A stretch of 64,000 bases of DNA from contig LFJO01000005.1 of NCBI GenBank assembly GCA_001038565.1, positions 1,124,417 to 1,188,416 on the forward strand, written 5' to 3'. Positions 46,314 to 55,714 of this stretch are shown here, in pieces. Each line of letters starts with the position of its first letter. Position 1 is the stretch's first letter. The notes below the pieces were generated by a model. The model did not search any database and was not told the DNA's origin. It worked only from the letters and a program-made list of their open reading frames with translations. This stretch comes from Alkalihalobacillus pseudalcaliphilus (GTDB lineage: Bacteria; Bacillota; Bacilli; Bacillales; Bacillaceae_D). The translations under genes and the position numbers were made by a program.

Positions 46314-46966
46314 GAAATAAGCTTCCCCTTCATTCGTTTCTTTCCTTCTCGACACTTGTCTAATAATGGGCACTCTAAACATTTTGGTGACTGGGCCCTG
46401 CAATGATAACGTCCAAAAAAGATCAGCTGATGATGGGTATCTGACCAGCGCTCTTCTGGAATTTTTCTCATCAACGTTTCCTCTACTTCACGAACATTGT
46501 CTTTCCAACGACAAATCCCTAGACGTTTACTCACACGCTCAACATGAGTATCAACGGCAATGGCAGGTCTTCCAAAAGCCACAGAGGTCACAACGTTGGC
46601 CGTTTTCCGTCCAACTCCAGCTAATTGCACAAGTTGTTCCCTTTCTTTTGGTACTTCTCCACCAAAATCGTCGATTAAAGAACGAGCTAGCTTTTGAATA
46701 TTTTTCGCTTTACTTCGAAATAAACCAATGCGACGAATATCTTCCTCTAATTCCTCTTGTGGGACCATCAAATAATCTGTTGGCGTTTGGTATTTCTTAA
46801 ATAGATCAGGTGTCACTTTATTAACAAGTGCATCTGTACATTGAGCAGATAGTACAACCGCAATGAGCAACTCAAATGGATTAGAATGAGTCAGTTCACA
46901 TTCTGCTTCTGGAAAAAGTTTGGCTATTTCATCTATCGCTTCCATGGTCTGTTTTTTACTTAACAC
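46310..46966 (-). CDS. nth: Endonuclease III
   Basis: A 218-aa DNA glycosylase/AP lyase for oxidised pyrimidines. The helix-hairpin-helix has K121 (LAGVGRKTANVV), and D139 lies in AVDTHVERV. The 4Fe-4S cluster is held by C189-x6-C196-x2-C199-x5-C205. It starts 18 bp after dnaD and overlaps ypoC by 4 bp. Confidence 0.97.
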   Translation of the reverse strand: MLSKKQTMEAIDEIAKLFPEAECELTHSNPFELLIAVVLSAQCTDALVNKVTPDLFKKYQTPTDYLMVPQEELEEDIRRIGLFRSKAKNIQKLARSLIDDFGGEVPKEREQLVQLAGVGRKTANVVTSVAFGRPAIAVDTHVERVSKRLGICRWKDNVREVEETLMRKIPEERWSDTHHQLIFFGRYHCRAQSPKCLECPLLDKCREGKKRMKGKLIS

Positions 46967-46984
46967 CGTATTAAATCCCCTTTT

Positions 46985-47692
46985 CTAGCTTTCTAACCAA
47001 TTAAAACTCGGATATGCATTCGATTTTAATCGTTCTTGATCTGTTGATTTTGTTTTCGTTTGATGCTTACGGAATTTCTCCCCGTACGCTTTAGCTTGTT
47101 GTAGCGTTTGTACGCCATTCCGTTTCCATTCAAATAAAATCCGGTCAATATATCTAAAGTTGAGCTTACCAGACACAACGGCTTCTCGTAATGCTGCTAT
47201 GATTAACTCTGTCTTATGACCATCCTCATCCAACCACATCGATAACGTTTCCGCTTCGATTGGAGACAACGGTCTTGAGAATTCCGCTTCAAATCGTTGA
47301 TATAATTGGCCATCATCTGTTTCTTTTTGCTGCTCATCTTGTTGTTGTTCTTCATATTTAATCAGTTGATATAGTTTGAGCCAAAGCGGTTCCATGGAAT
47401 AAAACTCGTACATTATTCCGTGTTCATCCCAATGATTCTCTAATGATAGAAACCCACGTTGACATAGGTTTCCTAACAAGCTTGAGCACTCCTCTACTAG
47501 TGCGGTCATACGCGTTGCCAGTAACTCAGGAGTTGGAAACCTTTCCCCTTGCTCTATAAAAGACTGTACATGTAAAAGAACGATTAACTCTTTTTCGTTT
47601 AGCCCTATTTTTGTATATTTTTCTAAAAGGATTTTTGGCACAGAAACGGTTCCATGCTGCATCCACTTTACCCAAATGTTTTGTTCCACCAT
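46985..47692 (-). CDS. dnaD: DNA replication protein DnaD
   Basis: 235 aa from the ATG at 47692 (AGAGGTG 7 nt before). The N-terminal winged-helix oligomerisation domain (MVEQNIWVKWMQHGTVSVPK) is followed by the C-terminal DnaD/DnaB2 domain (SPIEAETLSMWLDEDG, then RYIDRILFEWKRNGV). It loads the replicative helicase together with DnaB and DnaI. First gene of dnaD-nth-ypoC-dynA. A repeat and the asnS terminator separate it from asnS. Confidence 0.95.
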   Translation of the reverse strand: MVEQNIWVKWMQHGTVSVPKILLEKYTKIGLNEKELIVLLHVQSFIEQGERFPTPELLATRMTALVEECSSLLGNLCQRGFLSLENHWDEHGIMYEFYSMEPLWLKLYQLIKYEEQQQDEQQKETDDGQLYQRFEAEFSRPLSPIEAETLSMWLDEDGHKTELIIAALREAVVSGKLNFRYIDRILFEWKRNGVQTLQQAKAYGEKFRKHQTKTKSTDQERLKSNAYPSFNWLES

Positions 47693-47793
47693 CTTCAAAC
47701 ACCTCTAACTAACAGTATAACACGATTTAGCTATAAAACGATTCCGTTCGACCAAGGTTCCATAATCTTTCTTAACATACACTTGACGTATTA

Positions 47794-47880
47794 TTGTATG
47801 AAAGTTAGTGCGAACATGGAGCGTTACTCATCGCTACCGAAAATTATGCTGCGCTAGGTAGTGCTAATTCTCAAGTTAAA
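47794..47880 (+). repeat. Mosaic intergenic repeat, copy F
   Basis: TTGTATGAAAGTTAGTGCGAACATGGAGCG, then the GCTACCGAAAATTATGCT core of copy A. It jumps straight to the TAATTCTCAAGTT end of that copy (compare 6180-6192), so the middle is deleted. Confidence 0.75.
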
Positions 47881-48023
47881 ATCATTCTTACAAAAATGAT
47901 TAAAATGAATAAGAAGAAAAAAAGAGAGAGTAGTTACTCATCAGGACTTGTATCCAACATCCAAGTGTTTTTGGTTCGTTAGTCAAGCACAAGTTATCTC
48001 GAGAAATGAGCACCATCCATCCA

Positions 48024-48043
48024 TTTAACTTTCATACAAAACC
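48024..48043 (-). repeat. Solitary repeat end, copy K
   Basis: On the minus strand TTTTGTATGAAAGTTAAATG, the common end of the family, about 15 bp beyond the asnS terminator. No module follows. The rest of the 400-bp dnaD-asnS gap shows nothing else. Confidence 0.6.
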
Positions 48044-48056
48044 ATTTCTTCAAATG

Positions 48057-48085
48057 AAAAAACGAATGAATTCAAGATTCATTCG
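48057..48085 (-). terminator. Terminator of asnS
   Basis: Perfect 9-bp stem CGAATGAAT / ATTCATTCG with T6 on the minus strand. Confidence 0.88.
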
Positions 48086-48105
48086 CTTCCCCTCTTGTCC
48101 ACCTA

Positions 48106-49398
48106 TTACGGATATAAACGATTTAATAAACGCGGGAATGGAATCGACTCACGCACATGCTCAACGCCAGAAATCCATGCCACAGTTCTTTCTAATCCTA
48201 ATCCAAAGCCAGAATGCGGGATGGAACCATATTTCCTTAGTTCTAAATACCACTGGTACGCAGATAAATCAAGATTATGTTCATCAAGACGTTGCTTTAA
48301 CAACTCCATATCATGAATTCGCTCTGAACCACCAATAATTTCGCCATAACCTTCAGGAGCAATCAAATCCGCACATAAAACAACATCATCACGTTCTGGA
48401 TGTGGTTGCATATAAAATGGCTTTAATGACGTTGGATAATTAATAATAAACACCGGTGTGTCATAATGATTAGCAATAGCCGTCTCATGTGGAGCACCAA
48501 AATCATCGCCCCATTTAATATCATCAAACCCTTCCTTATGAAGGAATTTGACTGCATCATCATACGTAATACGAGGGAATGGTGCTTTAATTTTTTCCAA
48601 ATTCTCTAAGTTTCTTCCTAATGTTTTTAATTCCAACGGACAATTCTTTAATACAGATTGAACGATGTAGGCTACATATTGTTCTTGGATTTCAAGACTT
48701 TCATCATGTTCAACAAAAGCCATTTCCGGTTCGATCATCCAAAACTCAATTAAATGACGACGCGTTTTTGACTTTTCTGCACGGAATGTTGGTCCGAATG
48801 AAAAAACTCGACCGAGTGCCATCGCTGCCGCTTCCATATAAAGCTGTCCACTTTGTGAAAGATAAGCATCTTCATCAAAATATTTAGTAGCAAATAGCTC
48901 ACTCGTACCTTCTGGAGCACTACCAGTTAAAATCGGTGGGTCAATTTTAACAAAATCATTTTGATTAAAAAATTCATATGTAGAACGAATAATTTCATTA
49001 CGGATTTTCATCACGGCATGTTGACGCTTTGAACGTAACCACAAATGACGGTGATCCATTAAAAATTCTGTCCCATGTTCTTTTGGTGTAATCGGATAAT
49101 CAACCGCTTCATGTATGACGTCTATATCTGTAACCGTTAATTCATAACCAGATGGTGAACGCTCATCCTCACGAACAGTACCCGTTACATAAAGTGAAGA
49201 CTCTTGAGTAATTGATTTCGCTTTTGCGAATATATCTTCTCCAACTTCCGCCTTCACGACAACACCTTGGATAAAACCTGTTCCATCTCGTAATTGTAAA
49301 AATGCAATCTTACCGCTTGACCGTTTGTTCGCAATCCATGCACCAATTTTTACTGATCGATCCACAAATTGACCAACTTTTGCTATTGTAGTTTTCAA
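48106..49398 (-). CDS. asnS: Asparaginyl-tRNA synthetase
   Basis: A 430-aa class II synthetase. The ATG at 49413 overlaps the ribosome site itself (GGAGGG), and the TTG at 49398 is 7 nt away and gives MKTTIAKVG, equal to the B. subtilis start and length. An N-terminal OB-fold binds the anticodon ([21 protein letters not shown]). Class II motif 2 has [11 protein letters not shown], and motif 3 has [12 protein letters not shown]. Own terminator. No T-box leader is seen. Confidence 0.97.
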   Translation of the reverse strand: MKTTIAKVGQFVDRSVKIGAWIANKRSSGKIAFLQLRDGTGFIQGVVVKAEVGEDIFAKAKSITQESSLYVTGTVREDERSPSGYELTVTDIDVIHEAVDYPITPKEHGTEFLMDHRHLWLRSKRQHAVMKIRNEIIRSTYEFFNQNDFVKIDPPILTGSAPEGTSELFATKYFDEDAYLSQSGQLYMEAAAMALGRVFSFGPTFRAEKSKTRRHLIEFWMIEPEMAFVEHDESLEIQEQYVAYIVQSVLKNCPLELKTLGRNLENLEKIKAPFPRITYDDAVKFLHKEGFDDIKWGDDFGAPHETAIANHYDTPVFIINYPTSLKPFYMQPHPERDDVVLCADLIAPEGYGEIIGGSERIHDMELLKQRLDEHNLDLSAYQWYLELRKYGSIPHSGFGLGLERTVAWISGVEHVRESIPFPRLLNRLYP

Positions 49399-49492
49399 CA
49401 AAATACCCTCCATTACTTCGACAATTCCTTTAATCGCTTTTCATTATACCTTTGTACAAAACATCAAGCAATTAAAACCTTCACTTCTAACG

Positions 49493-49975
49493 TTAATCTC
49501 GATTTAAATGATACCTTTTCATAAATGTACCATCATCAAACGTCACATAATAATAGCTTTGACGATCTTCATCATCAATAAACAGTACTTCATAAGCTGG
49601 CACATTTCTTTCAAAACCTAATCGTGCCTCAATTATTTCCTTGGTCCCGTAATCAGCCTCAACAATCGATAGCGCAGCATCAACAGAAATACCATCTTCT
49701 CTTTTTTCAACGTGATAGCTCTCATAATCATCCTTAATCCAAGCATAAGCCGGATCGCCATCCTCATCCAAACCCGTTAACACAAAATAAGTATCCGTGC
49801 CGTGATAATAATCAATATCTTCCACTTCTGTTATCAATTGTTCTTCATGAGCAAATGCCAATGCCTGTTCATAACCACTAACTAAAGGTTTCCTTATTTC
49901 ATTATAAAAATAAATAAAACATACAGCACTCAAAATCAATACAGCAGCCATTCCAATTACAAACCATTTTTTCAT
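49493..49975 (-). CDS. ypmB: YpmB family membrane-anchored protein (DUF5590)
   Basis: 160 aa with an N-terminal anchor (FVIGMAAVLILSAVCFIYFY). The extracellular part looks like two PepSY-like beta-alpha units (DTYFVLTGLDEDGDPAYAW; RNVPAYEVLFIDDEDRQSYY). Function unknown. It follows ypmA by 13 bp and precedes asnS. In B. subtilis aspB lies between ypmB and asnS. It is missing here. Confidence 0.9.
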   Translation of the reverse strand: MKKWFVIGMAAVLILSAVCFIYFYNEIRKPLVSGYEQALAFAHEEQLITEVEDIDYYHGTDTYFVLTGLDEDGDPAYAWIKDDYESYHVEKREDGISVDAALSIVEADYGTKEIIEARLGFERNVPAYEVLFIDDEDRQSYYYVTFDDGTFMKRYHLNRD

Positions 49976-49988
49976 CTCAAAATGACCT

Positions 49989-50159
49989 TTATGTACGATA
50001 AATGGTGAATACCATTTGCTCTTGATCTTCTTGATCCAATGCTAGACCGAACATAAGATCTTGTTCTTTTAACGTTCGATTTAAGGAGTCCACGATTTTA
50101 TATAAATCATGAGACTTATCCACACGTACCGTAGATAATACTTCGACCTTACTATTCAT
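49989..50159 (-). CDS. ypmA: YpmA family protein (DUF4264)
   Basis: A 56-aa cytoplasmic protein. The sequence MNSKVEVLSTVRVDKSHDLY, followed by KIVDSLNRTLKEQDLMFGLA and a C-terminal MVFTIYRT, is the DUF4264 pattern of B. subtilis YpmA. Function unknown. AAAGGTGG lies 7 nt before the ATG. It forms an operon with ypmB. Confidence 0.92.
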   Translation of the reverse strand: MNSKVEVLSTVRVDKSHDLYKIVDSLNRTLKEQDLMFGLALDQEDQEQMVFTIYRT

Positions 50160-50316
50160 AAAAAATCCACCTTTTCTTTCCTATTTTCAAAAAAGCGTGT
50201 CCCTCAGTTCGTTCTGATTACTGTTTAAATATATCCTGTTTCAGAAACTATTGCTAGTCATAGTTCGTTAATGAAAAACCATACTAATATTATAACTCAA
50301 TAAGGGAGGCGAAACC

Positions 50317-50475
50317 ATGTTAAACAATAAACAAAAGAGCTTGGAACTGTTGTTCCAATTAGAAAAACAACATATTTCGCTTCTAAGCCGCCACGGATAC
50401 GACCAAAATAGTGTCTTTCCTTTATCAATAAGGCAAACCCGATTTCCTTGGCGCTTTGAGCAAAATACAAAATAA
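50317..50475 (+). CDS. Small basic protein, 52 aa, function unknown
   Basis: Begins MLNNKQKSLELLFQLEKQHI and ends in RQTRFPWRFEQNTK. Likely one N-terminal amphipathic helix and an Arg/aromatic tail. Ribosome site GGGAGGCG 4 nt before the ATG, and a hairpin 22 bp after the stop. The minus-strand open frame across the same bases (50268-50528) has no ribosome site and is its shadow. It lies between the divergent ypmA and the converging mtaD. Family not recognised. Confidence 0.68.
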   Translation: MLNNKQKSLELLFQLEKQHISLLSRHGYDQNSVFPLSIRQTRFPWRFEQNTK

Positions 50476-50497
50476 ATACCTAAACCACACCTCAATG

Positions 50498-50525
50498 ATT
50501 CCTGCAATTTTTGCAGGAATTTATT
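50498..50525. terminator. Hairpin between the 52-aa gene and mtaD
   Basis: ATTCCTGCAA / TTGCAGGAAT with a 3-nt loop. Only a weak T-run on the plus strand. It abuts the mtaD stop. Confidence 0.6.
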
Positions 50526-51829
50526 CATTTAGCTGCAATTCGTTTAAATTCTTGACTTGCATCAGCTATAATTTTATCTTCGTCTAACGTTGATAATTCA
50601 CGATTTTTCATAAGTTGTTTCCCTTTAACGAATATATCACGTATGTCTTGACTATTTAAGGCATAAACCAAATGCGATAAAATTTGCTGATTTGGTTGCA
50701 AGTGAGCTTGATGAGCATCAATTAATAGAAAATCAGCATCAAAACCAGGCTTTAATCCTTGAACCGTCTTAAATTGCAAGGCGTCACTTCCTGATAATGT
50801 CGCCATCTTTAATGCATCGATACCTGTTACGACCGTTGGGTCATGTTGGTAACCCTTATGAATGAGGGCGGCCATTCTCATTTCCTCAACCATATCTAAT
50901 GTATTATTAGAAGCGACACTATCAGTCCCTAAACAAACCTTAAGGTCATATTTTTGCCACTTCGTTACTTGAGCAATTCCTGACCCTAGTTTCAAATTAC
51001 TTATGGGGTTATGACTTATAGCTACATTTTTTCCTTGGCTTAATAACTCAAGCTGTTCCTCCTCTAGAAATACCCCATGTGCGAACAACCAGTCAACAGA
51101 CTCTAGAAAGCCTAAATCATAAAAATGGTTAGCAGGATGAACACCATATTTTTCGATATGATCATTCACTTCTTTGGCCGTTTCAGCTAAATGCGTATGA
51201 ACAGGTAACTGAAGCTTTATGGCTTCCTCAATAATTCGCTCAATAAAAGCTGGCGGGCATGTATAGGGAGCATGGGGTGCAAGCATGGTTTGAATTCGGC
51301 CATCTGCTTGTTGATGCCAACGTTTAGCAAAATGAACCGCTTCCTGTAGCTTAGCCTCTTGTTCTTCTTTTGAGCATAATCCGATCATCGAACGCATTAA
51401 GCTAGCTCGCATGCCTGATGATTCAACATCTGTCGCTAAATCATCCATAAATAAGTGATACATCTCTAAAAATGTCGTAGTACCTGACTTCAACATCTCA
51501 ACTAAAGCAAGTCTTCTAGCCGCTTTCACTGCTTGTCGATCTAGTTTTGCCTCAAATGGCCACATTTTTTCCTGTAACCATTTTTGTAAAGGTAATTCAT
51601 CCGAATAACCTCGCAATAAATTCATACCGATATGAGTATGCGTATTAACAAAACCAGGTATCGCCCATTTACCTTTTCCATCGATGACGTCATTTTCTTT
51701 AACTAGTTCGATTCGTGGGTTTCCCTGTTTGATTTCTTTAAATTGACCTTGTTCTATATAAAGATAACCATCAAAGGTGTTTTCTGTTTCAAACGAAATG
51801 ATTTTCACATTTTTAACTACTAAGCCCAT
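50525..51829 (-). CDS. mtaD: 5-methylthioadenosine/S-adenosylhomocysteine deaminase
   Basis: A 434-aa amidohydrolase that deaminates MTA or SAH (or a related adenosine/guanine substrate). Metal ligands: H-x-H in VNTHTHIG, H in PVHTHLAET, and D in LGTDSVASNN; also SHNPISNLKLGSG. The ATG at 51829 is 6 nt after AGGAGG, and the ATG at 51835 touches it. It overlaps the dinG end, so it is coupled to dinG. B. subtilis lacks this gene at this locus. Confidence 0.87.
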   Translation of the reverse strand: MGLVVKNVKIISFETENTFDGYLYIEQGQFKEIKQGNPRIELVKENDVIDGKGKWAIPGFVNTHTHIGMNLLRGYSDELPLQKWLQEKMWPFEAKLDRQAVKAARRLALVEMLKSGTTTFLEMYHLFMDDLATDVESSGMRASLMRSMIGLCSKEEQEAKLQEAVHFAKRWHQQADGRIQTMLAPHAPYTCPPAFIERIIEEAIKLQLPVHTHLAETAKEVNDHIEKYGVHPANHFYDLGFLESVDWLFAHGVFLEEEQLELLSQGKNVAISHNPISNLKLGSGIAQVTKWQKYDLKVCLGTDSVASNNTLDMVEEMRMAALIHKGYQHDPTVVTGIDALKMATLSGSDALQFKTVQGLKPGFDADFLLIDAHQAHLQPNQQILSHLVYALNSQDIRDIFVKGKQLMKNRELSTLDEDKIIADASQEFKRIAAK

Positions 51830-51831
51830 CT

Positions 51832-54654
51832 TCATCCTCCTCCATTCTGAAAGGTTTGTACGTCTTTTAATAAAGCTTCCAATTTCCCTTTCGCGATCGG
51901 CATTTCCGGTAATGAATGAACAAACGCTTTTCCATATTGAGTCGTAGAAATTCTCCGATCAAAAATGTAAATACACCCTCGATCTTGGTTCGTTCTAATT
52001 AATCGGCCAAATCCTTGTTTAAAACGAATAATGGCTTGCGGTAAAGAAATCGTCGTAAAAGGATTTAAACCACGTTCTTTTGCGAGTTCAAATTGTGCTT
52101 GTAGTTGTGGATCGTCTGGTGGAGAAAAAGGTAAACGAACAATTATAAGTTGTTCTAGCTCCGCACCTGGCATATCAATCCCTTCCCAAAAACTACTCGT
52201 CCCAAATAACACAGCTTTTTCACTTTGTTTAAAGAGCTTTAACAATTTGGAGCGACTCCCACTTGTAACCCCTTGACCGATTAACACCGTGTTATCATCA
52301 TTACTTTTAAGATCCTTCACAAATTGATAGACCGAACGTAACATTTCAAAAGAAGTAAAGAGAATCAGCATTTTCCCGTCTGTTTCCTGAATGATTCGGA
52401 TCACTTTAATGGACACTTCCATAGCAAAATCTTTCTCACTTACTTCTTTAATTGCGGGTAAATCAGTCGGTAATAATAATAAAGCCTGCTTCTCGTAATT
52501 AAACGGTGTTGCGATTGATAAAGCTTTTACTCCAAAGTCGGCTAGCCCTAAACGGTCTATCTGGTATTGAAAGGAATTTTGCACCGTTAATGTCGCTGAA
52601 GTTAACACAGCACTTTTTTTCTTTGTGAAAAACGAATCGGCAAGCAATTCTGCTACATCAATTGGTTTCCTGAAAAGGTATGCCGCATTTTTTGCTCCTC
52701 TTGCCTCAATTTCAATCCAATATACATAATCAGGATCACATTCAAGCAACATTTCATAAAGGACAGCCACATGCTCTCTCAGCTGTTCAAATAATGAATG
52801 GATATCGACAAGTTGTGCTTTTTCAAAGTTCTGCAACTCGACCGATTCATCATTCAAATACGTATAAAACCGATCATATCCATCAAATAAACGTTTACTT
52901 TGCATATAAAAACGCATCGCACTTTCTAAAATCGAATCCCAAAGCACGCCCTTTTCTTCATAACTCAAGAAACGATAACGTAATCTACCTGTATCACTTT
53001 TTCCTGCTGCACGATTTTTTTCAACATAACGAAAAATCATGCGGAATAACTCATCCACTTCATCATTCATGAGACTTAGTTGCTGCTGCACGTTCAGAAA
53101 ACGTTCAACTTCTAACAATTGATATCTTTCCAACAATCCTTTTAATTGCTCCAGCAAACCTTCTTCCTTCTGCTTATGTAACCTTTGAAAAACATACATA
53201 AAAGAAAGATAATCGGTTGCTGCACCAAGATGATTCGAGGCCGCTTCCTCAAAATGATGGGCTTCATCGATAATAACGCGCTCATATTTGGGGATTAAAG
53301 ATTGCACAGACATTAAATCCGTAAATAACAGAGCATGGTTAGTGACGATAATATGAGCATTTTGGGCCTTCTTCCGCGCTCGATAATAAAAACAACGATT
53401 CGCCCAAGAATTATGGCTCCCTAACTCTGCTTTTGCCTCACTACGTACATCAAACCAAAACTGACGCCCACCTGTTGTTAAAGACAGTTCCTCCACGTCA
53501 CCTGTTTTCGTTTCCGTAATCCATACTAGTAACTGAGCCTTTGTTAATTGAATATCATATGTATCTTCCGCCGTATGATTTAAGCTTTGCTCAAACCTAC
53601 GTAAACATAAATAATGATTTCTACCCTTTAAAAGTGCTGCACGAACCGGCTGTGCAAGCAACGTCGATAAAATCGGTAAATCCTTGACAAAGATTTGTTC
53701 TTGTAAAGGGATGGTCTGAGTACTGACAACGATGGGCTCTTCTTTTTCCATACTATAAAGAGCTGACGGAAGTAAATAGGCAATTGATTTACCTGTTCCA
53801 GTACCTGCTTCTAGTAACATATGTTCATTATTTGCAAAGGCATTAGCAACTGCCTCCATCATTTTAATTTGTCCGTCTCTTTTTTCATATTGTTTAAATG
53901 CCTTCGTTGTCTCCGTATGTACATCCGCTTTTAATGACTGAATAACCTCTTGAAAAGAGTGGTTTGGCTTAACGGGAAGCGGCTCCTCTTCTTCAATTAG
54001 AGCTAGTGACAACGAACGAAAATGGTCATATTGACGATCGATTTCAAAACGATCCGTTAATAAAAGCTTGTCAATATAGGCAGGCAAGTCACTTCTAAAT
54101 GATGTTGTAATGACCTGTAAATGTTTTAAAGTAGAAGTCGGTAAATGATGTAATTTATTCATTAAAAATAGAAATAGCTGTCCCGTAACTTCAGCATCAC
54201 TATCTGCCTGATGTGGCCTGTCATGATCAAAACCTAGTCGTTCTGCTAAATGACCCAATTTATAACTTTCTTCACTCGGTAATAAAATTCTTGCAAGCTC
54301 GACTGTATCAAATTGATTACTCGGTGAAAAAGCATAACCATGCTCTTGTAAAGCCTCTTTTAAAAAGGAGTAATCAAATAACACATTGTGAGCAACAAGA
54401 TCCGCACTTTCAAACATCGGAATAATGAGCGGGATAAGTTCGTTAAAAGTAGGGGCTTGCTGAACTAATTCATCTGTAATCCCTGTTAATTCTGTAATAA
54501 ACGGAGGAATTTCTTTTCCAGGCTGAACATAAGAGGCAAATCGCTCAACGATTTGCCCTCCTTCAATAACAACGGCCCCTATTTGGATAATCTTATCTCC
54601 TTGTCGTGGCGAATGACCTGTTGTTTCAAGGTCAAGCACAACATAACGTTCCAT
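51832..54654 (-). CDS. dinG: DinG family 3'-5' exonuclease/helicase-like protein
   Basis: 940 aa from the ATG at 54654 (GAGAGGTG site). An N-terminal DEDD exonuclease domain (VVLDLETTG near residue 10; HNVLFDYSFL near 97; HQADSDAEV near 150) is fused to an XPD/DinG helicase core (EAGTGTGKS near 285, DEAHHFEE near 465). B. subtilis DinG has the same fusion and shows exonuclease but little helicase activity. The four Cys of the XPD/E. coli DinG iron-sulfur cluster are not evident. Confidence 0.95.
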   Translation of the reverse strand: MERYVVLDLETTGHSPRQGDKIIQIGAVVIEGGQIVERFASYVQPGKEIPPFITELTGITDELVQQAPTFNELIPLIIPMFESADLVAHNVLFDYSFLKEALQEHGYAFSPSNQFDTVELARILLPSEESYKLGHLAERLGFDHDRPHQADSDAEVTGQLFLFLMNKLHHLPTSTLKHLQVITTSFRSDLPAYIDKLLLTDRFEIDRQYDHFRSLSLALIEEEEPLPVKPNHSFQEVIQSLKADVHTETTKAFKQYEKRDGQIKMMEAVANAFANNEHMLLEAGTGTGKSIAYLLPSALYSMEKEEPIVVSTQTIPLQEQIFVKDLPILSTLLAQPVRAALLKGRNHYLCLRRFEQSLNHTAEDTYDIQLTKAQLLVWITETKTGDVEELSLTTGGRQFWFDVRSEAKAELGSHNSWANRCFYYRARKKAQNAHIIVTNHALLFTDLMSVQSLIPKYERVIIDEAHHFEEAASNHLGAATDYLSFMYVFQRLHKQKEEGLLEQLKGLLERYQLLEVERFLNVQQQLSLMNDEVDELFRMIFRYVEKNRAAGKSDTGRLRYRFLSYEEKGVLWDSILESAMRFYMQSKRLFDGYDRFYTYLNDESVELQNFEKAQLVDIHSLFEQLREHVAVLYEMLLECDPDYVYWIEIEARGAKNAAYLFRKPIDVAELLADSFFTKKKSAVLTSATLTVQNSFQYQIDRLGLADFGVKALSIATPFNYEKQALLLLPTDLPAIKEVSEKDFAMEVSIKVIRIIQETDGKMLILFTSFEMLRSVYQFVKDLKSNDDNTVLIGQGVTSGSRSKLLKLFKQSEKAVLFGTSSFWEGIDMPGAELEQLIIVRLPFSPPDDPQLQAQFELAKERGLNPFTTISLPQAIIRFKQGFGRLIRTNQDRGCIYIFDRRISTTQYGKAFVHSLPEMPIAKGKLEALLKDVQTFQNGGG

Positions 54655-54695
54655 GCATAACACCTCTCATTTACTTCCCAACTAAACATGTGGCT

Positions 54696-55658
54696 CTACT
54701 TACAAACCCATGCTTCCTGTAACCATTGAAATGATTGTGTAGCAAGTGAATGAGTCGGGTTAAGTTCAAATAATTGATTAAAATACTGTCTTGAAAGTTC
54801 TTGTTTATTTAACATTCCATAATTCCAAGCTAAGCCATGTAAACACTTTTCGATTTCACGCTTATCTCCATACAATTTGCGATAACAGTCAATAGCCTGC
54901 CTAAACAGACCATTCCATTCTAACATATATGCTAATGCCAGAAGCGTATCACTACTATTTAATAATGGCATCGCTTGTCCCCATGCACGGAAGCCAGCCT
55001 GACGTTTTCCAATTTCGATTAAACAAATGCCAAGATAGTAATAGGCTTCTCCATCATCTCCATTTAACTCAATGGCCTCGTAAAAATAAAGAATAGCTTG
55101 TTCATACGATTGATTTAAAAAATGACACACACCTAGATTATACACGACATCGTCATTATCTGTTAACCATTTACGAGCTTTTTCAAAGTAGTCAATCGCT
55201 TGCTCAAAGTTCTCCTGTTTACAGGAAATACACGCTAAACCAATGTATACGTCGTGAAGGATGGCCGTATCCTTTGTAAATGACATCATATAAAGAAATT
55301 GATCTTTTGCTTTTACCCATTCATTCACATATAAATAAGCATACCCTAAATATAAATGACGTAATTCATCATCAATCCCTGTAAGCTCTTCTTTTAAGAA
55401 ATAAGAAATTGCTTCGTTAAACATATCTAATTTAAAATAAACCGTTCCTTTGGATTGATATAATGTGGCGGTTTCTTCTTTTTTCAATTGCTTTTTCAAA
55501 ACCGCAATTTCTTCCTCTAGAACACCCCAATAATCTAAAATAGACTGGGCGTAGGTCTCTAATTGGTCGATTGCTTCTTTTTGTTTATCGCCTGACTTAG
55601 CATTCCAGCTTTCTTTTAGCTTTTCAACCCAATCGATTTGTTGTAACCATGTTTCCAA
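54696..55658 (-). CDS. TPR-repeat protein
   Basis: 320 aa from a TTG start (GGGGGG 6 nt before, lying inside the panD terminator stem). At least six tetratricopeptide units span residues about 65-310 (VYFKLDMFNEAISYFLKEEL; YNLGVCHFLNQSYEQAILYF; YYYLGICLIEIGKRQAGFRA). A cytoplasmic protein-interaction scaffold with no known partner. It stands between panD and dinG, which are adjacent in B. subtilis, 41 bp before dinG. Confidence 0.85.
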   Translation of the reverse strand: METWLQQIDWVEKLKESWNAKSGDKQKEAIDQLETYAQSILDYWGVLEEEIAVLKKQLKKEETATLYQSKGTVYFKLDMFNEAISYFLKEELTGIDDELRHLYLGYAYLYVNEWVKAKDQFLYMMSFTKDTAILHDVYIGLACISCKQENFEQAIDYFEKARKWLTDNDDVVYNLGVCHFLNQSYEQAILYFYEAIELNGDDGEAYYYLGICLIEIGKRQAGFRAWGQAMPLLNSSDTLLALAYMLEWNGLFRQAIDCYRKLYGDKREIEKCLHGLAWNYGMLNKQELSRQYFNQLFELNPTHSLATQSFQWLQEAWVCK

Positions 55659-55714
55659 AAAAATCCCCCCTTTAAGCCTTTAACACTTAGTTAAAGTTTT
55701 TACCTCAAAGGGGG
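55659..55714 (-). terminator. Terminator of the pan operon overlapping the TPR gene ribosome site
   Basis: CCCCCTTT pairs with AAAGGGGG, with an inner CTTTAAC / GTTAAAG stem, followed by GATTTTTTT. The G-run that serves as the next gene's ribosome site is in the 3' arm. Confidence 0.85.

Noticed and set aside
49399-49492. T-box leader before asnS (and before ilvA at 35328-35560)
   Set aside because: No GGGTGGNACCGCG-type antiterminator bulge or specifier stem was seen at either place, and the asnS gap is too short.
50268-50528. 86-aa minus-strand frame
   Set aside because: No ribosome site, Cys/Trp-rich composition, and it lies antisense to the better supported 52-aa gene.
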